NCBI RefSeq assembly: GCF_029946185.1
Contig: NZ_JAQSEA010000046.1
Span: forward strand, 1-64,000
Direction: 5' to 3'
Length of the DNA stretch: 64,000 nt
Source: Prosthecobacter sp.
Lineage (GTDB): Bacteria; Verrucomicrobiota; Verrucomicrobiia; Verrucomicrobiales; Verrucomicrobiaceae
The notes beneath the pieces were generated by a model that worked only from the letters and a program-made list of their open reading frames with translations, did no database searches and was not told the origin of the DNA. The position numbers were made by a program, and so were the translations under genes. Shown here one piece after another: positions 25,959 to 33,859 of this stretch (positions are counted from its first letter, which is position 1; every line of letters starts with the position of its first letter).

Positions 25959-26755
25959 TCGACCGCCTGCTGCATCATCTTATACCATTGGCCCGGGTCG
26001 CCGTCGCCTATTCAGGAGGTGTGGACAGCACGCTCGTGCTGAAGGCATCCTTGGATGCGCTCGGCACTGAGAATGTCATCGCCCTCCTCGCCGTCTCTCC
26101 CAGCCTGCCACAAAGCGAAAAGGACGAAGCCATTACTCTCGCTCAGCAGCTTGGCGCACGCCTCGAACTGCTGCCAACCGAGGAGGTGAACGATCCTGCC
26201 TATCAGGCGAACGCACCCAACCGCTGCTATTTCTGCAAAGACCACGTCTATCGTGCGCTGCGACAGTTTGCAGAGCAGAATGGCATCGTGCATGTGCTCG
26301 ATGGTATGAATGCCGAGGATACGCTGGATGTGCGGCCCGGTCGCGCGGCTGCACGCGAATTAAAAATCCTTAGCCCGTTGCACGATCTCGGCTTCAGCAA
26401 ACAAGACGTGCGACACTTAGCCAAGGCCCTCGGCCTGCCAAACTGGGACAAGCCCGCCGCCGCCTGCCTCGCCTCCCGCGTGCCGTATGGCACCAGCGTG
26501 ACGCCCAAACTGCTCTCTCAAATCGAGCGCGCCGAGGCCGCGCTGTTTGACCTCGGCTTCCGCGAACTGCGCGTGCGCCATCATGGCGATGTCGCCCGTC
26601 TCGAAGTCCCCGAGGCCGATATGCTGCCCGCCTTGCAGCAGCGTGAAGCCATCACCACCGCGCTGCGTGCCACTGGGTACATCTACATCACTCTTGATCT
26701 CGCCGGGCTGCGCACTGGCAGCATGAACGAAGTGCTCAAAGCCCGCTCAGCATGA
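25955..26755 (+). CDS. larE: LarE-type ATP-dependent sulfur transferase
   Basis: About 266 residues from ATG 25955, which overlaps the preceding stop by four bases; the in-frame ATG at 25676 lies inside the neighbour. The N-type ATP-pyrophosphatase loop is VAVAYSGGVDSTLVLKA (residues 15-31). The LarE motif is NWDKPAAACLASRVPYG, with C171 at the sulfur-donating position. A CYFC pair (C91, C94) is also present, so this belongs to the three-cysteine type thought to bind an iron-sulfur cluster rather than the single-cysteine sacrificial type. LarE thiolates the pyridinium precursor of the nickel-pincer cofactor. LarC and LarA are not in the window. Confidence 0.88.
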   Translation: MIDRLLHHLIPLARVAVAYSGGVDSTLVLKASLDALGTENVIALLAVSPSLPQSEKDEAITLAQQLGARLELLPTEEVNDPAYQANAPNRCYFCKDHVYRALRQFAEQNGIVHVLDGMNAEDTLDVRPGRAAARELKILSPLHDLGFSKQDVRHLAKALGLPNWDKPAAACLASRVPYGTSVTPKLLSQIERAEAALFDLGFRELRVRHHGDVARLEVPEADMLPALQQREAITTALRATGYIYITLDLAGLRTGSMNEVLKARSA

Positions 26756-27546
26756 ACGAGTCAAATCTGCGTGCTCTGCTCGCTCAAGTCAGCACTGGCA
26801 CACTACCTCCTGACCAGGCGCTGGAACGTCTCCGCACCCTGCCTTTTGCCAAAGCCGGCCAGGTGCTGGCAGACACGCATCGCATGATCCGCCAGGGCTT
26901 TCCCGAAGCCGTGTACGCCGAAGGAAAAACGCCCGCCCAGACCACGGACGCCCTCACCACCCTTGTCGCAGCCCATGGTTGTGCGCTCGCCACTCGCGTG
27001 CATCCCGAAGTCGCCGCCCTGCTACAGCTACGTTTTCCCACCGGCAGCTATGACAATGCTTCGCGCTTGTATCGCATCGGACAGATGACTGGCTCGTTCC
27101 CATTGGCACCGGTCGCAGTGGTATGTGCCGGCACCTCTGACCTGCCGGTTGCCGAAGAAGCCGCGCAGACTCTGGAATTTTGTGGTGCAAGAGTGAATCG
27201 CATCACTGATGTCGGTGTGGCCGGTCTCCATCGTCTTCTTGCACGCCTTGATGAGTTGCGTGCAGCGAGCATCGTTATCGCTATCGCCGGCATGGAAGGC
27301 GCACTGCCCAGTGTCCTCGGCGGACTCGTCGCTGCTCCGGTGATCGCAGTTCCAACAAGCGTCGGCTATGGCGCAAATCTGCATGGCATCTCCGCTCTGC
27401 TCAGCATGCTCAACTCCTGCGCCGCTGGCCTTACCGTGGTGAACATCGACAATGGTTTTGGTGCCGCCATGGCTGCGTTGCGAATTCTCAATCACCGTGA
27501 AACTCAAGCACCGCTTGAAGCGCGAATGTTCTCAGAACACCCATGA
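26752..27546 (+). CDS. larB: LarB, pyridinium-3,5-biscarboxylic acid mononucleotide synthase
   Basis: A 264-residue protein with PurE/AIR-carboxylase-like C-terminal domain. Motifs: VYAEGKTPAQT (the family's AEGKT box near residue 45), VAVVCAGTSDLPVAEEA, CGARVNRITDVGVAGLHRLL, IAGMEGALPSVLGGLV and VPTSVGYGANLHGISALLSM. LarB carboxylates and hydrolyses nicotinic acid adenine dinucleotide in the first step of nickel-pincer nucleotide synthesis. It overlaps larE and the following FkbM gene by four bases each, so it is firmly part of the exosortase operon. Confidence 0.93.
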   Translation: MNESNLRALLAQVSTGTLPPDQALERLRTLPFAKAGQVLADTHRMIRQGFPEAVYAEGKTPAQTTDALTTLVAAHGCALATRVHPEVAALLQLRFPTGSYDNASRLYRIGQMTGSFPLAPVAVVCAGTSDLPVAEEAAQTLEFCGARVNRITDVGVAGLHRLLARLDELRAASIVIAIAGMEGALPSVLGGLVAAPVIAVPTSVGYGANLHGISALLSMLNSCAAGLTVVNIDNGFGAAMAALRILNHRETQAPLEARMFSEHP

Positions 27547-28406
27547 CAAGCGACCAAACATCACCCGCGCGAACCGCTCACCCAGGTGTCTGGGGCAGGG
27601 CCTGGACTGGCTTTTGCCGTCGTTGGCCCTTCATTCGCGGCCGCGACCGCTTCATGCGGATTTCTTCTTCCAATCTGCCCATACGGCAAATGCTCCTGAG
27701 CCGCTCAGAATGGGTCACAACTCGGGAAGGCGTCGAGATGAAAATCGGCTCGGAGTTTGATTACACTTCCTTCATGCTCCGCTTGTTCGGAAACCTCGAG
27801 CCGACGACAGGCAGGTTCATTCTCAACAATATGAAGGATGGCGAGACCTTCCTCGACATCGGAGCCAATGTTGGCTACTTCGCTTTGCTCGTCGCATCCG
27901 AACTGCGGCAGGCTCATGTGGTTGCTTTCGAGCCAAATCCTCCCATCGAACTCTGCCTCAGCGAATCCGTGCAGCGAAACGGATTGGGCGACCGCATGAA
28001 GGTCGTGCGCAAGGCCGTGTCAAATGTGGCCGGGGCAGTGTCATTCGCAGTTGAGGCGATCAACTCGGGTCACTCACGCATTGCCACCGGGGCATCGACT
28101 TCGGACGTCATTCAGGTGGATGCCGTCATCTTTGACGATTGGGTGAAGGTAAACCCTCTCTCCAGCCGCGTTGCTTGCATCAAGATGGATGTCGAAGGTG
28201 CGGAAGTGCTCGCTTTGAAGGGAATGTCTGAATTGCTTGCAAAGCATCGTCCGGCGCTTTGCATCGAAGGATACGACAACCAATTGGCGGAGTTTGGTTC
28301 AAGCCTTGCCGAGCTCCGCAAGCTGCTCCTCGATGCGGGTTATCACGAAGTCGCACCTTTTGATGGCAATCTGTACCTCAAGCACCGGGAGCCGCCTGCA
28401 ATTTAG
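27543..28406 (+). CDS. FkbM-family SAM-dependent methyltransferase (second copy)
   Basis: A 287-residue protein with ETFLDIGANVGYFALLV as the SAM loop, HVVAFEPNPP as the acidic motif and the FkbM signature CIKMDVEGAEVLALKGM around residue 220. The N-terminal ~60 residues (GRAWTGFCRRWPFIRGRDRFMR) are basic and family-specific. It is a different lineage from the FkbM gene at 21.6 kb, with little similarity outside the core. O-methylation of a sugar is inferred from family and context. Four-base overlap with larB; 45 bases before the CapK-like gene. Confidence 0.87.
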   Translation: MTSDQTSPARTAHPGVWGRAWTGFCRRWPFIRGRDRFMRISSSNLPIRQMLLSRSEWVTTREGVEMKIGSEFDYTSFMLRLFGNLEPTTGRFILNNMKDGETFLDIGANVGYFALLVASELRQAHVVAFEPNPPIELCLSESVQRNGLGDRMKVVRKAVSNVAGAVSFAVEAINSGHSRIATGASTSDVIQVDAVIFDDWVKVNPLSSRVACIKMDVEGAEVLALKGMSELLAKHRPALCIEGYDNQLAEFGSSLAELRKLLLDAGYHEVAPFDGNLYLKHREPPAI

Positions 28407-28451
28407 GAATGGGAGTGGATTACTTTCCAGTGTGCCTTCTCGCCAAATAAA

Positions 28452-29816
28452 ATGTCGCTCGAAGACACTCTATATCCGCTGCTCAAACTCTACGAAGCAG
28501 CACCGCAGCCGGTGAAGTCACTGGCAGGACGGCTGTATAGGGCGATGCCATCGTCCCTCCGCTACGGCCCGGCCTACACGCGATTTCAAAACGAAGCGCG
28601 CGATGTGGAGACGTGGGATGCGGCGACCATCCGGCGCTATCAGATCGCGGCGCTCCGAGATTCGTTGACCGCAGCAGCGAAGACTCCCTTTTATGCGGAG
28701 CGATTTGCAGCTCATGGAGTCAATCCATCAAAGTTTGAAGCCCTCGAACAACTATCCGCCTACCCGCTGCTGACAAAGCAGGATTTAGTTTTGCATCGCG
28801 AGCAGATGGTCAATCCAGAGTTCGGCGCCAAGCAGCGCCTCTACATCACCACAGGCGGGTCGAGCGGCGTCCCCGTCGGTTTTTATCTGCACAAAGGCAT
28901 CAGTCGTCCAAAGGAGCAGGCCTATCTGGAGGCTCAGTGGTCACGGCGCGGCTATCGCGTTGGAGATCGCGTGGCCGTGATTCGCGGTGGCGTTACATCA
29001 AGCAAAGCCGGTGGTGACATCAGCTACTTCGACGCCACCCGTAACTGGCTCATCCTTTCCTCCTACCATCTCACGCTGGAACGCCTGCCCGAGTACGTCT
29101 CTGCGTTGAACCGCTTCCGTCCTCAACACCTGCATGCCTATCCCAGCGCGGCACTCATGCTGGCACGCGGACTTGAGCAAACCGGCCTCAATCTCGACTT
29201 CAAGCTCACCTCGCTGCTCTGCGGTTCAGAAAAACTCACCGCAGAGTCACAGCAATACCTGGAGCACTTTTTCGAAGCACGCGTGTTTCACTGGTATGGC
29301 CACAGCGAGCGCGTGGTCCTCGCCGCTCAGGGCCGCACCTCCAACCACCTCCAATTCTGGCCCACCTATGGTTTCACCGAATTCGGTGAACCAGACACAG
29401 ACGGAAACCACGAAATCATCGGCACTTCCTTTCACAATCACGTCATGCCCCTCATCAGGTATCGCACCGGAGACTACGCGAAAGTCACGAATGGTGAGGC
29501 ATCTGAAATCGTCGGCCGCGATTACGAATACCTCGTCAGCGCCACAGGTCGCCGCATCTCGCTCACCGCCATCAACATGCACGACCGCATCTTCGACAAC
29601 CTGCTCGCCGTGCAGTTTTTCCAAGAGCACGAAGGCATCGTAGAATGCCGCTTTCAACCCGGTCAGCAATGGCAAAGCAGCCGTGATGATGCGATGCGCT
29701 CAGGTCTGTTAAAAAAACTAGGCGATGACTTCACACTCACTCTACGGCAGGTGCCGGAAGTGGAGAAAACCAGCGCGGGCAAGCACAAGTGGCTGGTGAG
29801 CAGGCTGAAACAGTGA
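28452..29816 (+). CDS. CapK/phenylacetate-CoA ligase-like adenylate-forming enzyme
   Basis: A 454-residue member of the adenylate-forming superfamily, close in layout to the CapK branch found in capsule and exopolysaccharide loci. Visible features are YPLLTKQDLVLHRE, the phosphate-binding loop LYITTGGSSGVPVGFYLHKG near residue 135, HLHAYPSAALMLARGL, and a FGEPDTDGNHEIIGT plus PLIRYRTGDYAKV stretch equivalent to the late ATP-site motifs. It probably activates an acyl or amino-acid group for glycan decoration; the substrate is unknown. It is followed after 15 bases by the dehydrogenase fusion. Confidence 0.82.
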   Translation: MSLEDTLYPLLKLYEAAPQPVKSLAGRLYRAMPSSLRYGPAYTRFQNEARDVETWDAATIRRYQIAALRDSLTAAAKTPFYAERFAAHGVNPSKFEALEQLSAYPLLTKQDLVLHREQMVNPEFGAKQRLYITTGGSSGVPVGFYLHKGISRPKEQAYLEAQWSRRGYRVGDRVAVIRGGVTSSKAGGDISYFDATRNWLILSSYHLTLERLPEYVSALNRFRPQHLHAYPSAALMLARGLEQTGLNLDFKLTSLLCGSEKLTAESQQYLEHFFEARVFHWYGHSERVVLAAQGRTSNHLQFWPTYGFTEFGEPDTDGNHEIIGTSFHNHVMPLIRYRTGDYAKVTNGEASEIVGRDYEYLVSATGRRISLTAINMHDRIFDNLLAVQFFQEHEGIVECRFQPGQQWQSSRDDAMRSGLLKKLGDDFTLTLRQVPEVEKTSAGKHKWLVSRLKQ

Positions 29817-29831
29817 TTTGAATTCCCATCG

Positions 29832-31964
29832 ATGAAACAACTCGCCCAATACCAAGACGGACGCCTCGAATTGCAGGACGTCCCTGCACCCGTGCCGCCG
29901 CCTGGAGGCATCCTGGTGCAGACAACGTGTTCGGTGATCTCGCCGGGCACGGAACGCATGAAGGTGGAGCAGGCACGGATGTCATTGCTTCAAAAAGCAA
30001 AAGCGCGGCCGGATCAGGTCAAAAAAGTGATCGACACGGCGAAGACACTAGGCTGGAAAGCAGCCCTGCAAAAGGTGCGCAACCGACTCGAATCACCCAC
30101 TCCTCTAGGCTATTCAGCCGCAGGCGTGGTGGTCGCGGTGGATGAGTTGAACTCGCGTTTTCGCATAGGAGACCGCGTCGCCTGCGGCGGCGCAGAGTGT
30201 GCCTTTCATGCGGAAATAATCGCAGTGCCAGATCTGCTCGCCTCACCCATTCCCGCAGGCGTGGAAGACTGGCAGGCCGCCTATACCACGCTCACTTCGA
30301 TCTCAATGGAAGCCGTGCGCCAAAGCGGTGCGCGGCTTGGCGAGCGCGTTCTAGTGCTGGGGCAGGGGCTTGTCGGCCTGCTGGCAACGAGCTTGCTCAA
30401 AGCTTCCGGTGCACGGGTGATGGGCGTGGATTTCGTCTCAGACCGTTTGCAAACCTCCCTCGCCATGGGTGCAGAGCGCGTCGTGAATCCCACGCAATCA
30501 AAGCTCGAAGACGAGGTGCGCGCATGGACAGGCGGCCACGGCGTGGACGCAGTGCTGCTCTGTGTCGGCGGCAAAGGCCGCGATGCTGCGGACACCGCCA
30601 TCTCATGCCTGCGTGATCGCGGCGTGATGGTGATCGTAGGTATCTACGATGCAGAGTTATCATGGAAGACGGCCTACATGAAAGACATTCAGGTTCGCTA
30701 CTCGCGCAGCTACGGCCCAGGTCGCTACGATCCCCAGTACGAATGGGGTGGCCAGGACTACCCCATCGGCCACGTGCGCTGGACCGAGAACCGCAACTTT
30801 GAGGCCTCCTTGGAACTGATGCGCACCGGGCAGCTTGATTTAAATCCGGTAACAACACGCCGGGTTGGCTTTGGCGATGTCCTGGAAGTTTACGACCAAC
30901 TCGAGAGCGAGCTAGGCGTCCTGATCGAGTATTGTAGTCCCGGCTTCACCCGGTCTGGAAACGGGAAACGCGAAACAGCACCCGAGTTCCCAGACCTCCT
31001 AAAAGCTCAACTGCAAAACCGCATTCACACACTCGACGTCATCGGTGCTGGCAATTTCGCACGCACAATGTTGCTGCCGCATGTGAAGGGAAAGCTCACC
31101 CTCGAAACCATTGTGAATGCGACCGGCCTCTCAGCGCGTCACGTGAAAGAGAAGTTTGGTTTCGCGAACGCAGAGACAGACTCCGCGAAGGTGTTTGATC
31201 ATAAAGCCGCCGCCGTGATGATCGGCACGCGACATCATCTGCACGCACCGCTCGTATTGAAGGCGCTTCAAGCCGACAAACAGGTGTTCGTGGAAAAGCC
31301 ACTTTGTTTGACCCCTGAGGAACTAGGGCAGATCGACTCAGCCATGCTCGAATCAAAGGGCAGCGTGATGGTCGGATTCAACCGCCGCTTTGCTCCTGCG
31401 ACAGCAGCGATGATGGAAGTGCTGAAAGCCGTCTCTGGACCGAAGACACTGGCCTTTCAGGTGAATGCAGGCGTGCTCGCGCCAGATCACTGGTATGCGA
31501 ATGTCGCCGAAAGTGGCGGACGTGTGCTGGGAGAGGCCTGTCACTTCTTCGATTTCGCCTGCCATGTTCTCGGCAAGCCGGTGAAGGTCTCAGCTCAGAC
31601 GGTTGGCCGTCCCAATGTGCCTGACTCAGTCACAGCGCAGATCGAGTTTGCGGACGGCTCATCAGCACAGGTGATTTACTCAGCCGAAGGCGACTCTGCC
31701 TTTCCAAAGGAAACATTTCGCGTGTTCGCCAGCGGATTGGTATGCGAATGCGAGAACTTCATGAAGCTGTCGATTTTCAAACAGCGCAAAGTAACCGTGA
31801 AAAAATTCGCATCTAAGGGCCATGCAGAAGAAATGGCAGCATGGCTGGCCTTCTTGAAGGACGGAGCGGTACATCCGCTGCCCTATGAACAGGCACGGCA
31901 GAGCATGCATCTGACGTTTGCAGTGCTGGAGTCGATTCGAGAAGGGCGAAGCATCGAACTCTGA
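29832..31964 (+). CDS. Fused zinc-type alcohol dehydrogenase / Gfo-Idh-MocA oxidoreductase
   Basis: A 710-residue two-enzyme fusion. Residues 1-360 are a medium-chain dehydrogenase: VISPGTERMKVEQARMSLL, PLGYSAAGVVVAVDE, FRIGDRVACGG and a Rossmann motif VLVLGQGLVGLLATSLL. Residues from about 395 are Gfo/Idh/MocA-type: LDVIGAGNFARTMLLPHV, VMIGTRHHLHAPLVLKAL, the signature KQVFVEKPLCLTPEEL with EKP, and GGRVLGEACHFFDFACHVLG. Such fusions sit next to heparinase-like genes in many glycan loci. The reaction is unproven; oxidation/reduction of a nucleotide-sugar or uronic-acid residue is a fair inference. The stop and next start share one base. Confidence 0.9.
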   Translation: MKQLAQYQDGRLELQDVPAPVPPPGGILVQTTCSVISPGTERMKVEQARMSLLQKAKARPDQVKKVIDTAKTLGWKAALQKVRNRLESPTPLGYSAAGVVVAVDELNSRFRIGDRVACGGAECAFHAEIIAVPDLLASPIPAGVEDWQAAYTTLTSISMEAVRQSGARLGERVLVLGQGLVGLLATSLLKASGARVMGVDFVSDRLQTSLAMGAERVVNPTQSKLEDEVRAWTGGHGVDAVLLCVGGKGRDAADTAISCLRDRGVMVIVGIYDAELSWKTAYMKDIQVRYSRSYGPGRYDPQYEWGGQDYPIGHVRWTENRNFEASLELMRTGQLDLNPVTTRRVGFGDVLEVYDQLESELGVLIEYCSPGFTRSGNGKRETAPEFPDLLKAQLQNRIHTLDVIGAGNFARTMLLPHVKGKLTLETIVNATGLSARHVKEKFGFANAETDSAKVFDHKAAAVMIGTRHHLHAPLVLKALQADKQVFVEKPLCLTPEELGQIDSAMLESKGSVMVGFNRRFAPATAAMMEVLKAVSGPKTLAFQVNAGVLAPDHWYANVAESGGRVLGEACHFFDFACHVLGKPVKVSAQTVGRPNVPDSVTAQIEFADGSSAQVIYSAEGDSAFPKETFRVFASGLVCECENFMKLSIFKQRKVTVKKFASKGHAEEMAAWLAFLKDGAVHPLPYEQARQSMHLTFAVLESIREGRSIEL

Positions 31965-33796
31965 TGGGACTGGGTTGGTACATGCAGCGGCTGCGCGCCA
32001 TGAGTGTCGGCGAGATCACCCGTCGCGTGGCTGAGCGCCTTGGACGGCGAAACGAGATCGCGAATCTCCGGCGAATCTCCCGCAGGACATGGGATGGCAC
32101 CTTCACGGAGGTCCCCAAGCTGCCCCGGCGCGATCAAGTGCCGCCCGAGTTGTGCAGACAACTCGCTGCGGATGCTGAAAGGCTGATGCGCGGTGAGTGG
32201 GATCTTTTCGGCTGGAAGTGTGTCGAAGTAGGGGCACCACCATGCTGGCACCGCGATGCGACCTTGGGTGTCGTGATTGATCCAGACATCCCCTCGCGAA
32301 AGCTGGATCATCGTCATCTGCAGCACGACGCAGATGCACGAACCATCTGGGAGATCAATCGCTGGAGTGAAATGACACGCATGGCGATGCACAGTGCGCT
32401 GAACGACGAAGTGCATGCCATCCGCGTTTCGCAGCTCTGGCTGGAGGACTGGTGTGATCGCAACCCACCAGGACATGGCATCAACTGGACCAGTCCGCTG
32501 GAAGCAGGTTTGCGACTGATGAACTTCTGCTGGTTCGATGCGCTGGTGCGCGGCTGCAACGATCCCGAACTCGCCCGCAGGCAGGATGAACTGACCGCCC
32601 GCATCGTTCCCCCGCATGCATGGTGGATCTGGCAGCGCAGATCGTTCGGCTCCTCGGCGAACAATCATCTCATCGGTGAACTGAGCGCACTGCTGATGGC
32701 GATCTCCCGCTGGCCGGCGCTGGCGCGCATGATCCATCCCACACAGCACTTGGTGAAACTTTTGGAGCGTGAGATTCTGCAGCAGTTCGCCCCCGATGGC
32801 GGCAACAAGGAGCAGGCGCTTCACTATCACCTCTTCGCCTGGGAAATGTGTTGGCATGCAGGCACAGCTGTCGGTGGCTTCAAAGCAGAAGTAAGCGAGC
32901 TGCTCACCAAAGCCGCACAGTACTGCGTGGATGTGGTTGAAACTCCGGAGTGCTGGGACTTTGGCGATTCCGATGATGCGCAGGTGCTGCCGCTGCCGCT
33001 GAAACGCACGAACGCCGCTGCAGAATTTCGCGGCTGGCTGCTGAACCGGGCAGACGGCGCTGCATTACGCTTCTGGCTGGGTGAGCCCCCCCAAGGAATA
33101 AAAGAGGCAACGCGCAGCAAGTGGCTGACGCATGAGCAAAGCGGGCTGGCGATCTGGCGCGACGCACGCTGGACTGCTAGAGCGGATGCCTCCCCACTCG
33201 GGCTGGGAAGCATGGCCGCGCATGGTCATCTCGATGCACTGCATGTGTCGCTGTGGTTTGAGCAGCACGCGCTCATCATTGATCCAGGAACAGGCGCTTA
33301 TTATGGCAACCCGGAACTACGGGCGCGACTCGCGTCATGGGAGGCTCACAATGGACCCGTGCCGGTCACAGGCCGTTCCACACCCCAGCGCATGGGAGCG
33401 TTTTTGTGGGCGAAGCATCATGGCAAACCAGATCTCGAAATCAGCGATGACATCTGCGTGATGAGCCTTGCCTGTGAAGGGCGGCGCAGGCAGCGTGCCG
33501 TGCATGCCACGCAGGACCAGGTGGAAATTTGCGACGATGTCGGCCTTGCTACATCTCACGTCGTGACGTGGCAGCTGGCGCCGGGCTGGCGTGTCGAGCA
33601 GGAGCACAAAAACAGTTTCGTCTGCCATCACCCCGAATCTATTCCAGTGCATGCGACATTGAATGGCGAGGCCATCGAACAATGGGAGCTCGTTGAGCGC
33701 GAGGCTTCGCCCCACTTCCGTGAACGGGTGACCACGCAAGCTGTGAAGATCATATTTCGTGGCACGCTGACCACGATCTGGCGCAAGTCAGGCTGA
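31964..33796 (+). CDS. Heparinase II/III-family polysaccharide lyase-like protein
   Basis: A 610-residue protein starting on the last base of the previous stop. The N-terminal alpha-toroid region has RISRRTWDG, INRWSEMTRMA, NPPGHGINWTSPLEAGLRLMNF and SSANNHLIGELSALLMA, typical of bacterial heparinase II/III N-domains. The C-terminal beta-sandwich has AAHGHLDALHVSLWFEQHALIIDPGTGAYYG, the conserved heparinase-like stretch with its histidine. There is no obvious signal peptide, as in other exopolysaccharide-locus members. Role in trimming or modifying uronic-acid-containing glycan is inferred. Last gene of the operon. Confidence 0.88.
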   Translation: MGLGWYMQRLRAMSVGEITRRVAERLGRRNEIANLRRISRRTWDGTFTEVPKLPRRDQVPPELCRQLAADAERLMRGEWDLFGWKCVEVGAPPCWHRDATLGVVIDPDIPSRKLDHRHLQHDADARTIWEINRWSEMTRMAMHSALNDEVHAIRVSQLWLEDWCDRNPPGHGINWTSPLEAGLRLMNFCWFDALVRGCNDPELARRQDELTARIVPPHAWWIWQRRSFGSSANNHLIGELSALLMAISRWPALARMIHPTQHLVKLLEREILQQFAPDGGNKEQALHYHLFAWEMCWHAGTAVGGFKAEVSELLTKAAQYCVDVVETPECWDFGDSDDAQVLPLPLKRTNAAAEFRGWLLNRADGAALRFWLGEPPQGIKEATRSKWLTHEQSGLAIWRDARWTARADASPLGLGSMAAHGHLDALHVSLWFEQHALIIDPGTGAYYGNPELRARLASWEAHNGPVPVTGRSTPQRMGAFLWAKHHGKPDLEISDDICVMSLACEGRRRQRAVHATQDQVEICDDVGLATSHVVTWQLAPGWRVEQEHKNSFVCHHPESIPVHATLNGEAIEQWELVEREASPHFRERVTTQAVKIIFRGTLTTIWRKSG

Positions 33797-33823
33797 CGGG
33801 CCTCACCATTTCGCAGCGAGTAC

Positions 33824-33853
33824 AAGGCGCAGGAGATTCTCCTGCGCCTTTTT
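33824..33853 (+). terminator. Rho-independent terminator of the exosortase operon
   Basis: A perfect twelve-base stem aaggcgcaggag/ctcctgcgcctt (33824-33835 with 33839-33850), three-base loop, then TTTTT at 33849-33853. It lies between convergent genes and may also slow transcription from the minus-strand side, though the T-run there is weak. Confidence 0.92.
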
Positions 33854-33859
33854 ATTTAC

